From Dermanyssus gallinae (lineage: Eukaryota; Arthropoda; Arachnida; Mesostigmata; Dermanyssidae), in the NCBI GenBank assembly GCA_003439945.1, contig QVRM01000459.1:62001-126000 (forward strand): a stretch of 64,000 nucleotides of DNA. Reading direction: 5' to 3'. The notes under the pieces are model-generated. The model saw only the letters and a list, made by a program, of their open reading frames with translations. It was not told the DNA's origin and made no database searches. A program made the position numbers and the translations under genes. How positions within the stretch are numbered: the first letter of the stretch is position 1; each line of letters starts with the position of its first letter. Of the stretch, positions 33,600 through 47,289 are shown one piece after another.

Positions 33600-35320
33600 G
33601 TGAGGCTACAAGTCACTGGAAACCAGTCATGTCCCTATCCTCGCATCCGATCGGTAACTGCACAAGCACAAATTCAAATCATCGGAGGGGGAGAGTATTT
33701 TAAGAACCTCGCTGCCCTGACATCCGAGATCAGAGTCCTTACCCGGGCAATCGGCCCGGAATGTAGTCGCTCAATTGATTTTAAATCACAGCGAACCGTA
33801 CTAGCCAGAACGAAGAAGGTCGCTGTGCGAACTGTTCTATAGGCCATTGTGATTCTCAAAGCGGTCACTCTCTGGGCTTTGCGCAGCGTCGCCTTATTGC
33901 TGACTGTGAACAATGCGGTCGACGGTCACGCCGGGGCTGCAAATAAAACTATGAGCTCAACCGCCGACATAATGAAGCGCCTTTTTTACTTTTGTGGGTC
34001 GTAGTGATTTGGTGTCAGTAAGGCTGTCTTGTGTAAGACCTTAGTAACCTTTTCGGGTGCCAGACGTATGTAGGGTGCCGCCCTGGAGTTCCCTGTCCAA
34101 GATAGTGGGTGGTAATGGCAAACTGGGTGTCCTGACCATAAAGAGTTCGTTTCAAAAAACGGGTACTGTCCTGGCCCAATTTGAAGGATGTCCTCATTTT
34201 TATTCGACGCCACCTCCTTCATCCAGTCAGCAACCCTCAGAGCGTCGTCGGTCTACAATTTCAATTGATCGGGCTCTACCGGGTCGTCTGCATGCGCCAG
34301 CAGTTTAGTTGCCTTCCGGAAGCTCATCTAAACGCAATACGTTGTCGTATGCCAGATTCCATGAGAGGGGTCTTAGAGTCAAGCCCTGGGGAGCCCCGGT
34401 CGTCATGTTGAACTCGGAGCCCTCGTTGACTATACGCCTCCCGCTCAGGCAGGCCGAGATCGCGCCAGACTCTTCTCAAGTAATGCGTCCAAGGTTACCG
34501 GAGACGTTCATTAGAGAGAAGATCTTATCCTTCTTTCTAGTTTCCGACGTCGTGGAATTCTTGCGTGCTGCATACCACATGATAGAACCGGTGGGCTGCA
34601 AACGCCGTAGTTAGATGTCAACACTTTTTACAAGTCCTGGGCGCTCTCGAGATTTCCCCTTCTTGTTTTGTGGCTTCTAGCTCTATGTCCTGTTTAAAAT
34701 CGAAGGGGTTGGGGAAATGGTTTTTTTGATATCAAAATCTATACAGTAGTGATAGCTAAGATCGTCTTCGTCGTGCGATTCCGTTCCACCGCAATGGAGG
34801 GCAGGATCCGTACTTATTAAAGGCAACCGTGTCCCTTACCGCTAGCTATGTTAGCACAATTGCGTCTCGTTCTGTTAGTGCTGTTAGACCCCGCGTAGTT
34901 GAAGCAGCATTAACATCTCCAAAAAAGACTACAGGCACGCAGCTCCTAGCTGATCACTCTATGTTCTGTAGCATGTCTTCAAGATCCGTAAGCGTTCCGT
35001 AGCGGCTGTTATAGTATAAGTAAAAACGGCCACTCCCCTATATGTAATTCTACGAGAAAGACAATGCCGCACCTGTTTACTGTTGCTCGGTAGCAGTTTA
35101 AGATGTTTTGAATTATACAGATGTTTTTCTGTCATCTACCACCCATATTGGATGCTTTCGGCCTGTTTAACGTTTGACTCAGCAATAGGTTTCGTTGTTC
35201 GCAAAGCTGATCTTCGTAGCCGACCACCTCTTATGTGGAGGGTCGTGCGGCTAGATCAAAGCTGAGTAACTGAGATTCGAGCGGCAGGTGCCCAGATGTG
35301 CACTAGACCGCTGTTCGATG
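33600..35320 (-). pseudogene. R1-like LINE, endonuclease plus RT, heavily decayed
   Basis: Read on minus from about 35260. The endonuclease part gives SCVPVVFFGDVNAASTTRGL near 34900, with the GDxNA aspartate kept. The RT part gives FNMTTGAPQGLTLRPLSWNL and AYDNVLRLDELPEG near 34400-34300 (motif B region). After a 1-nt shift comes LLAHADDPVE, where the YADD box reads HADD. The thumb and tail follow as RRFIMSAVELIVLFAAPA (about 33960) and NKATLRKAQRVTALRITMAY (frame 33913-33674). The order matches R1-clade ORF2. Many shifts and stops are present. No poly(A) end was seen at the low-coordinate side. Confidence 0.65.
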
Positions 35321-36074
35321 GAATTCTACAACAGAGACAGAGGCTGACAGTGTCTTTGTACTAAGATTTTACAATCTCCGACAGCCCTACTGAACCCGAC
35401 CGCTGTGTTCGACACAACCGAAACTGCCCCTAGTGAGCCTAGATACGTTTCTAGTAGAGTGCTAATAGTAACCTTAGCCGCTAAACGTACATAATTTTTG
35501 TGTATGTTGGGTATTCCCTTGGAATTGCCAGTGAAAACATTAGCCGAGTTTCCGTCATCGACGGCCAAGCTAATTTGCAAGCGGACACTGGGTCTAGGAG
35601 GAAACCGTACGGGCTTTATAACTGGCGTTCTTCCGGCGGCGACAGACAACGCTCTGTAGTAGTAACGTCGTTTCTAACTTGCTTCTCTTCGTTCCATTTC
35701 CGTTGTTTCCTCGCTTTGCCTCACTTGTCGACGCTGACGTGGCGTTTCCTTGCAGACGGGCGTAGCGTCGCCGACTCGCCTACCTTTACTGCCGTCTCCC
35801 CGTAAACGTGGGTGTTACGTTTTATGACGGACATTGGTCACAGTCACCGGGAGCCGTGACGTGAAGTGACTGCGCTCTTTTTCATTGGCTTAAGGCAGTT
35901 TAGGTCGTAGTGCGGAGTAGCTAGCCTAGCCTTGTGGGGCATCGGCTGCTAGCGGACCTACCGCTACTTCAAAGGGCGCAGTCAAGTCGAAACGCTGATA
36001 TTGGTTGACCCGACACGTATCCATGAGTTGGTTGAGAATGCTCCGAGATTCTGAGATTTGATCAGCCGAGTAGC
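35321..36074. other. unassigned, may include the 5' part of the R1-like element
   Basis: A 107-codon minus frame (35649-35326) lies directly upstream of the endonuclease traces and could be element sequence, but no motif was recognised. Confidence 0.35.
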
Positions 36075-36290
36075 TCATCGATTCTCGGGGGCCTTGCCAA
36101 TATAGTAGACCTGGCTCTCACTCTCTATCAATCTATTACAGAACCGATATGTCTTGTGAGCATGCAGATATTTTTCGCACGCTGTCAAGTGTTCGTGACT
36201 TAGCCAAATGCAATCTATATCTCCGTGAGACATTGCAGTAATCGTACTGGGTATCCTACTTGAATTAATATTTAGTATTAGTTGGCGCAT
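36075..36290 (-). pseudogene. possible LINE endonuclease N-terminus
   Basis: A 71-codon minus frame starts MRQLILNINSSRIPSTITAM, followed by GDIDCIWLSHEHLT. This resembles the start of AP-like LINE endonucleases (hydrophobic strand, N-I-N-S, then D-I-x-x-I-x-x-S/E-x-x-L). The expected glutamate of the ET block reads H. It lies 1 kb upstream of the minus-strand R1-like remnant but looks more like the CR1 type. Tentative. Confidence 0.3.
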
Positions 36291-38899
<2,609 letters not shown>

Positions 38900-39550
38900 C
38901 GGCTGGCTAGCAGCCGGCTGATTATTGCAGCCGGTATACTAACCATAGTAGGTTTCCGATTCTGAGAATGCTACCGTTGCTGCTAGTGGCGGCGATCGTG
39001 GCCGCAGCGGCAGCAACAACAACAACAATACCAGTAACGACAACAACAACACCAACAACACCAACACCACCAACAACAACAGCAACAACAACAACAGCGC
39101 CACAGTGAGGGCCGGTGGCAGTAGTAGCAGCAGCAGCAGTAACAACGCAAGAGGGCAGAGGGTGATGAACACGAGAAACAAACGAGGCCGACGAAGACAC
39201 GAAGCCCGGAGTTCGACGCGACTGTCACGCGTGCCGGAAACGGAAGTTGTTCATCTTCACGCGCAGCCCTTCAGCCGTCTCTCGGCGTCGTGGAACTCGC
39301 CTGGAACTCGCACGATCTTGGTAGCGATTCCAATTTCTCACTGTCGCTCGCTCACAACTCGTGTCGAAGTGGACAGATCGCCGGAGCTCATAAGCTCAGA
39401 GCAACTGGTAGGAACAAAACAGGGAGAAGCAAAAGGAGAAGGCAAAAACAAAAAGGAACAGGAAGGACAGTCGAGTAGAGACCAAAAAAAGAAAAAGAAA
39501 ATAGAATAGCGACATCGGCCACCGGGGAGGCCACCGGTTAGACTCAGGGC
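38900..39550. other. GC-rich CAA/CAG low-complexity island
   Basis: CAACAACA and CACCAACA repeats at 38999-39100, AGC repeats at 39118-39145, then a CpG-containing stretch to about 39400 and an A/G-rich end. A 46-codon plus frame at 38968-39108 starts MLPLLLVAAIVAAAAA and continues as Thr/Pro repeats. It resembles a signal peptide plus mucin-like start, but chance reading of a CAA repeat explains it as well. A 134-codon low-complexity frame follows to 39509. Could be a 5' exon or enhancer; no proof. Confidence 0.35.
38999..39145. repeat. (CAA)n/(CAG)n imperfect trinucleotide repeats
   Basis: Imperfect trinucleotide tract, mostly CAA on plus, changing to AGC near 39120. Confidence 0.9.
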
Positions 39551-40020
39551 AGAACATCTTGGCACATTTGCGCCCTTCTGACGTGCACATACACACACTT
39601 AGCGCTGCGACATCCGTAGGATGATGTATACCGACACCAAGGAAGATGAACCCCTAACAAACTAAAGACACAAAGAGAGTTCGACGGAACGAAGATTTCT
39701 ATATTGGCACAAGGAACTGGAAATTGCATCCAGCGAGTTGGACAGGAGACATATATGTTGGAGCGCGTTTAAGAAAGTTAGCGGAAACGCACAAAAGTAG
39801 ATTTGACTAGAAGATTATGCACGTGCATGAGTAAAAAAACAGCGTATTTTCAGTCATTTGTTTGAACATTCGCATATTCCTACAGGCGGAAAGCACCCGC
39901 GGGTGAACTTTAGTGTAGTCATAGCCTAAGTAGTCAAGCCTTTTAACGAATGGTTGTGTCTAATGACATACTGCATTTTTTCAAGTGGAGGCACTTTGCA
40001 TACTGCATGCTGCAGATTGT
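39551..40020. other. unassigned sequence
   Basis: Nothing recognised. Confidence 0.5.
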
Positions 40021-40110
40021 TGCTATTATTGCGTGGCGGGGTAGTCTAAAAGGCTAGTGTGCTAATTAGGGCTGTCTACGCTTCGTCGGTTCAGTCCTTA
40101 TTGTTGATCG
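40021..40110 (+). mobile_element. tRNA-like repeat with A- and B-box-like motifs
   Basis: GGTAGTCTAAAAGG at about 40040-40053 resembles a polymerase III A box, and GGTTCAGTCC at 40088-40097 fits the B box. The spacing is that of a long tRNA. The arms do not fold into a convincing cloverleaf and the anticodon is not clear, so a SINE head or a decayed tRNA is likelier than a working tRNA gene. Confidence 0.3.
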
Positions 40111-42490
40111 AATTTTCTTTGAGCGTTGCTTATTGAGAATAGGGAATAGACTATTCCGCTGGGAATTAGCGACCATGCTGCCACAAGGAGCGTTGGGGAA
40201 ACCCTAGATGTATCAAAACATCTGGCAATTGGTGCATCTAAGATAGACCTCACAGCGACTCCAAGCGCATAGAGGATGGAGAAAAATTTAGATTAAAAAA
40301 ACGCATTTTTTTTTAAATTTTACTTTGTTGTTATAGGGAGCTAAACCAGAAATACTCGTCGAAGCCATTCGAATATCGCGTTTGCTACACATGTCAAACA
40401 TTACAAAGAAGGAGATAATGCGTGTAAGCAGAATACAAAACGTCAAAGATATATTGAAAGTTGATGCGGGTCTTAGATCTGAAAAGGGTAACTGAGGGGC
40501 TTTTTATGGGCACTTGGTCCTAAGCTGGACCGTCGCACAATTTCAGACCGTAAAATTGTACGTAATTGCATTGCCATTTATAAAAAGTGGCATATCACAG
40601 TTAACCTTTTTGCTAAGTAAAGTAGGCAATTTTTAAGGTCTTTAGTTGGCTAAGCCATATGATCGTAACACCTCCTCAAAGTTATCAAACATAATAGCTT
40701 TTTAATGCATAGCAGAGAGTCGAAATGTATGCATAAAGGTTGTAATTCTTCCGCTTATGTAATAACTGCAATGAAGTTCTGCTACTAACTTAAGTGTCAC
40801 TATGTTGCTTACAAATCTGCCCTAAAACGTATGCCTTATATTATTCTTCTTTTTATTCAATTCGATGTTGTTTTATTTTGAGGGATACAGGGAGTAATAT
40901 TGAGGTAACATTCTAGAAAAACAAGGAACTGGCAATATTTGTATGGTGTCTGTGTATCATGTGTATTTAGGTAAACATGTCAAGCGAATAATAAATTCTC
41001 TTCAAACCCACAAATTGTGAGACCTATAGCTACCTATTTTTTAAAGAATCCGTATTTCAAAGTGAAAAAATAATTTACGTTAGCAAAAAGTGCCGTTTAA
41101 ATAAACATTTGTATTACCATAAAATACAGATGTAATAAATCGAGTGTAGTAAACGTGTAGTATGGGTTAAAATTCAACCTACTGATGGATAGCTCCATCC
41201 TTGTTAATGTTTGGATCGAAAATTCAAGTCGATTTCCCAATGGACAGCAATGGTCCCACCGCCATTATCCTCCAGGTGGATAACCGTCATCTCAAAAAAT
41301 GTATCTAAGTTGTTAGAGACTACGTTGAAATTTTAATACTGATTTAAAATTTAGAAAAACGTATCCATACCCTGTAATAAATATTGCAAACTTTAGTTAG
41401 ATCTCCATGTAATTGTCTGTTAACTTTAAAACACAAACACATAGTGTCTTAGAGCGAGACCGACATATAAAAAATTCAAAGCAAAACTGTTAAGTAAATG
41501 TCGTCCGATTTTTGTCAATTTGAGAATAAAAATGTCAATTGCCAAAATCTAAGGTATTTCGAAATTGAGCTCTAAGGTATTTCGAAAGCAAAAGGGATCA
41601 ATTGCGTTAGTACCACGAAATTGTTAAGTTAAACTACTTGACTGTAATGCATTTTAGCATCGAATAAAAAAAGGTATCCTCCTTCTTGGTGGCGGATTTC
41701 GTATAGTAGCTTGTAAAATACAATTTAATGAAATTGATTGCAAATGCTTTCTGCAAGATCGAGACAACATGGCCGCCCTAGCCTAAGAGCCATCCGATGT
41801 ACTTGACAAAGTAAGACCTATTATATGGCAAATTTCGTGAACCTGGGCGTAAAGATTCGAACACGCAAAAGTAGAATTATAATTTAAGGAACTATTCTTA
41901 ATATCATAATAGTTACTTGCTCTAGATAAAATCAAGTTTAATTCAGAAAATAGAACGTTTTTTCCGGTTGCGTCAGTATGTTCAGTTTTTCGATTGAGGA
42001 ACGCGTTTTCTCATAATCGTGCATTTTATAACTTTATGTCGGGACAGCTATCCCTTCAATTACAACTCAGAGAAATTCATAAAAAAATGATCTCACTTCT
42101 ATATGAAACATTTCCGGTCCCGCTTTCCAATGGCAAAAAATATTTTCTCACCGAGCTTGACCATACCCCAGAGTTATAGATAAGAATATCCAATCATCTT
42201 GTACAGTTTCATAGGAACTTGTTAAGATCACATAAAGGTACACGACAGTATAAACGGGTACGTTTTCTGTTCATTTTTGTTTGCTTGCTTGTTTGGTATG
42301 AGAATTCGTGTTTCTTCTCTACTGGCTTGTTTTTTGAAGAGGATTTGGAAGTACACTTTTTTTCCGCCTGGTGGGCGCGCGCAGTTGAAAATTAAGGTAC
42401 CATAAGTATAGAAGCGAGCCGAACAGTCCATCGCATCCGGAAAAGCAGTCACAAAAGAGGATGGGACGAGTTTATGTAGTCACTGTGAGA
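40111..42490. other. long AT-rich unassigned stretch
   Basis: Very AT-rich with no recognisable frame longer than 74 codons. TCTAAGGTATTTCGAAA occurs twice within 45 bp near 41548-41590. Confidence 0.5.
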
Positions 42491-43250
42491 ATGGATGTGT
42501 GACTGAATGAGTGTCGACGGAACTACAGTGATATCAGTAGTACACATCGTTTCAGTCTTTCACCAAGTGGCTGGCATCCCACAAGAATTTTTGCACAGAC
42601 AGCCATACACCGACGCCTCCCCCATCAGCAAACACCTCAATGCGGGAAAGAGGACGGTGAGTACATTGAAGTGCCGAGACTATGAGCCCTAGACAGCAAC
42701 GTCAGACAAGCGTCCAGCATTTTCTTCCTTCCCAAAATAGCCACACGTGCTCTTCACACAACGCAGACAACAAAGGGGCGTCCATAAACCACACTGTGGT
42801 GCAGCTCATCGCTTTCGCTCGCCTTCGAACAGCTCCAACTAGCCCAACATGGTCAGCCTGACCCCATGTAGTTCGTGGGCTGTGAGAGCTTCAACAGGTT
42901 GCGGCAGAATGCCAATCCTTTTCACTTACTGCTAGGCCGTGCCTGTGCTGCTTGCATACTCAAAGCCCGCCTTGTACTATGTACTGGCTCGAACGCTCGG
43001 ACCGCCTTTAATAAGCTAGATAGAGAAGGTGTTCAAACTCCTCGTAACCCTCGGTACTACAGCCGACGTAGTGCAGTCGCCTGAGTTATTTTCTCTCTGC
43101 GTCAACCTTGCGCTCGTTGCGGTTCAGAGCTGTAGTTCGACCGGGCTAGGAGTGCTGCTGGCGAGATACCCATATGCATACCTCCAGAGAGTCAATAGGA
43201 ACGAACAACGGCAAGCTTTGCCCTAGAATGGCCTATGCTCGTATTAACAA
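42491..43250. other. GC-richer unassigned block
   Basis: Base composition differs sharply from the AT-rich left flank. Overlapping frames of 61-70 codons on plus (42507-42692, 42875-43084, 43029-43226) may be pieces of one broken coding region, such as an old transposon, but no motif was recognised. Confidence 0.35.
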
Positions 43251-44749
43251 ACTATCACAACGTCTGTTTGTTGTGACCAAACCTCGGCGTTGCTTACGCA
43301 TCACTGAATATTATATCTCCAGTGTATTTAATGTTAATGATAATGATTTCGGAACATTCCGCACAATATAAGGGTAAATATATCGACACTATAAAACAGT
43401 AATGTGTTGCTAATAGGGGTACTCGTTTGCTTTAAAAAATACATTTTAAATGCCACTGCGTTGGTGTACTCTCGCTATGTTACGTTTAATGCATACTGGA
43501 TATGGGGGTTTCTTGATTCTCGAAATCTTATACAAAAGCAGTTCGACGATACACCCTGACGTTGACCTTCAGTGCTATAAATTACAGTTTTTTCGGAGCT
43601 TCAAATGGATATTCCGCATGATGTATATTGTTTACGAGTTTCATAAGATTATTCCAATATAGGGTTACGCATGAGACCACACATATTTCGCTAGGATCAT
43701 GGACTTTCCTTTAGGCGCAGACTCTGTAGCCTGATTTATTTTCTTAGAGGCACGCCTTCCGACAACGGCAGTAGCGTGAGTATTTTCTACAATAAAGGCA
43801 ACAACAAGAAATAGAGAGACAAGGACACTTCAAACAATATTGTTGTTAACTTTTTCACAAGCCGTTCTAGACAGTCGAGCGTAGCGTTGACAATAACTTG
43901 AAAAGTCTCAAAGTCGCAAATGGTGACGGTATGTCAGTTGCTTGCAACAAGTGCTGTGTTTATTTTACCAATTCACAATTGTCTCGCGCACCTGGCAGGA
44001 TTTGCCGCGAGTAGTACTGCTGTCCATCTGCTATACAAAAAGTAGGGACTTGTCAAAATGACCATACAAAGAGTGAGTGGCACATCCAAGCAACTTTGTC
44101 GCTCAATGTATTTAGACTACTAATTTGTATATTTATCACATGTGAAACGTGAGGCACAACAAATAAACAGAAAACGGTAGTGACAACAAAAAAGCACGAG
44201 GCTACTACAAGTGATGTAATTTTTTTTAATTTAAGAAATATGTACTTAGAAAAGCTTCTGTAAATTCATTCACAAATTAAATCCAACCCAATACGAGACA
44301 CACCTCCACTCACGTGCTTTACCAGATTCAGACCCTTTCTCCTGGGCTTCAAGATGACATCTAAGCACGGTTTGGAGCGACTGAGAGTATCTGTTTGCCT
44401 CGAAGACCAGCTATTGGGTACAGGAGCTGGAAATGCCACCACTACGTTCCCACATTTACAAGCCCGTCGGGAGCATTTCTTGCTTGTCTTGTCCTTCTCG
44501 GCCTCAAGGCTTACCCACCTTATCTGAGGGGCTAACCAAGTTGATTGAACTGGCGACTTGCGATTTCTCTACGAGTTTCTTTGTCTCCCTTCGAATTTCT
44601 GGTCAACTTATCTTTATTCTTGATTTACTAATCTTAGCCGGACTAGGTACTGTCTGTTGATTAAGCACAGACATGTGGCAAGCATCTGAGAACCCTAAGT
44701 TTAATGCGCTCCTTTGCATAACGAGGTTCAACGCTGTCTTCTCAGCTAT
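43251..44749. other. unassigned sequence
   Basis: Short frames only. The right end may already belong to the R1-like element that follows. Confidence 0.5.
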
Positions 44750-45005
44750 TGTCCCGACGACCACCAAAACCCCTTGAAAGCCGTTTCAGCGAATGCTTCG
44801 GGCGCATGGTTGCCCGCTCTTTTTAGCACCCCTGTCGGTACACTCCTCGACGATGTGGTAAATCGAAGGAGTTCCCTATAACTGCGAGAGTTCTACAGGG
44901 ATCGATACTGGGGCCGCTACTTTGGAATGTGGAGGCAGATGACCCACTTATAGAGATCTCCTATTGCGAAGGAATTTATAGAGGTACATATTACAAATAA
45001 TTAGT
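44750..45005 (+). pseudogene. R1-like LINE RT fragment (motif B)
   Basis: One plus frame gives EFPITARVLQGSILGPLLWN, followed by VEADDPLIEI. This matches the R1-clade stretch xYxxTAGVPQGSxLGPLLWNxxYD around RT motif B, with G-V-P read as R-V-L. Motifs A and C were not found. About 620 bp downstream is a 3' UTR signature shared with the R1-like element at 59.7-62.5 kb, so this is probably an internally deleted copy. Confidence 0.6.
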
Positions 45006-45620
45006 ATAATAGCCAGATGACAGGTTTAACAAAGTGCCGGACCAGCTGCCTGGTCCGAACGCAAGAGGGCAGACTTGGTGCGGATACCCGATTGATGAGT
45101 ACCTCATCGCGCAAAAGGGCACTCCAGTCACGTTGTGATAGTACGTTGTTAAGCCTATCTTTGCACCAGGCCTCAAGGTTCTCGTAAAAAAAAGGGTAAG
45201 TGGTTTCTAAACTGGCCGACTGTATCTAAAAAGAAGATTGTTTTGTTTTATGCGCTTCCAGCGTTTCTGTCTGATGTCCCTGTCTGATCCACGCATGCAT
45301 TTTTCCCACAGAGTAATACGCACATGCTGAGACGAACGCGGTGTGTCATTTTATTGAGAACTACGCAAGCAAAGTGGGCAATTACTGGCTGAAGGAATAC
45401 TCAGAGAGAAGGTCAATCTTGGAACAGCGCGGCTTTGGTGGCTCTCTAACAGAAAGACGACACTGTTTACAGAAAACCAGATCAACAGGTTAATGAGCAA
45501 AGCGTTATTTACAAGGTAGGGAACCCGGGAGTGACCACGGCCGTTTGATCCGATTAGCATCCGTTACAGCTCTTGTCAGTCCGTAGCCCAATTAAATGAA
45601 GATCCAGAGTATGGTTTTTA
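45006..45620. other. unassigned, probably interior of the R1-like copy
   Basis: No motif was recognised. An 8-bp inverted repeat, CGGACCAG and CTGGTCCG with a 4-nt loop, is at 45038-45057. Confidence 0.4.
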
Positions 45621-45780
45621 AGGGAGAGGTGTGTTTAGTGGGTATGGCAGAACAATATCCAAGTGGGGGGTGGGGGGTGTGGACGATATCGGTTTTAGTG
45701 GGTGCAAGTACCACACTAGCTGCTGCTGGCTGCCAGTAGCGCTTGTGCATTATGCATTACCGAGACCTTAAAAAATAAAG
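45621..45780 (+). mobile_element. R1-like LINE 3' UTR
   Basis: GGGAGAGGTGTGTTTAGTGG at about 45622 matches GGGAGAGGTGGTTTTTAGTG at about 62319 in the 3' UTR of the plus-strand R1-like element. A second motif, TTTAGTGGGT...CCACACTA, lies at 45694-45718. It ends near AAAAAATAAAGACT at about 45780. These matches tie this tail to the RT fragment upstream. Confidence 0.6.
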
Positions 45781-47226
45781 ACTGCAATGCCATGCCCGTC
45801 GCGCCGGTGTATATATGCATTTAGCCTTCTCCGCAAATAAGGTATCGTGCCTTTTTAGAATATTAAATGAATTATCTCAACGCATAATTGAACCGCCGCT
45901 GTAACTGACACGCTTAACATTTGCGCAACCGTTCTTCTCGTCGTATTTTTCGTCTATCATTACCGCAGGGAGACGTCTGGTAAGGGGACTGGCCTAAAGT
46001 TGGTGAGCGGTAAAATTTTCGTGACCTCGTGCAACCCAGCATCGTTGCTCGTCGGTGTACTATGGCCAGTTGTGGGCCTTGCAAAGGCGTTCAACAAGCC
46101 TGTGGGGATCTAACATTCATGTCTGTTAACTGTCGTGATTTCGTCTCACAGCACGCGCTCTAACTACTACTCAGAGAGCACTACAAAGTTGTTGGCTTAA
46201 CTGGACAGCAGTAAATCGACTATTTTGCTAAACTGAAAAGAAAGCGACCCTTCTTACACCTTTGCTAGATGTAGTCCAAGCCCTGCCTGAACGGTAGAAG
46301 CTACTCGCAAGTTGATATTGTTAGGCAGATTCTGAAAGTTGTGGGTTGGTTTATATTCGATTGGCAAATATTAATTTGGCAAGTTTGGCTTTAGCCAAAC
46401 CCTAGCAAAGCAGCAGTCTCGACTCAGCGGCTTTCTCTAAAATGGTAACAATTACTCAAAACTGATGTTTACAAGAAGGATGCGTCAATATACATGATAG
46501 AGCTGCTGAACACTAGCTAAAGCTTGCTTGTCTTTCGACGAGTGCAACCGCAGTATCTATTTTTTGTGAATAATACTTACTAATTATGTATTTAGAAATG
46601 TGCCGAAAATATAGTCTTGTGTATTTTTGTAGCATACTATGATGCTTTCATTACAATAAACGCAATATATTCACCGCAAGCTCAACAAATTTGCAAATTG
46701 GTATTTTGATCGTCAAAACAGAGTACGTCAAGATGGCAATATATTATTAAGGAACAATGAAGTGTTTATGTGTTTTCATATACGAATCTACTGTACTAAT
46801 TGGGAAACTATGTAGCCAGGGGTCACCTTTACTATAAAAAATATATATATATATATATGTACACAATAAATTCGTTTGAGAAAAATAAGGGCATGTGCAT
46901 TTTGATATGCAAAATCTGATAACTTCAGTTTAAACGAGTGTCTCTGACATTGGCTGACGATAAAAGACCGCTTTCACACGAGGTCAAATGACCAGCCGAA
47001 GCCCGCAAAATACAAAGCGCAACCATTTCTTTGAAAATTAGTCTGCAATGAACTCAATGGAATATCACGGCCAAGATCAGCGCGAAGAACATCCCACTAT
47101 TGCGTGGTCATATGTGAACGAGCTCTAGATTTTTGACTGCAGCAGAATGACCCTTAATAAACTAAGAGAGTCAAGGCGTTTCGGTGTTTCCGTGTTGTCA
47201 GCTATTGGATCATGCATTGTGGTGTA

Positions 47227-47228
<2 letters not shown>
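45781..47228. other. unassigned sequence
   Basis: No gene or transposon was recognised. A short (TA)n lies at 46837-46858. Confidence 0.5.

Positions 47229-47286
<58 letters not shown>
47229..47286. repeat. (TA)n microsatellite
   Basis: 58 bp of TA directly adjoining the left edge of a LINE copy. Confidence 0.95.
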
Positions 47287-47288
<2 letters not shown>

Positions 47289-47289
47289 C

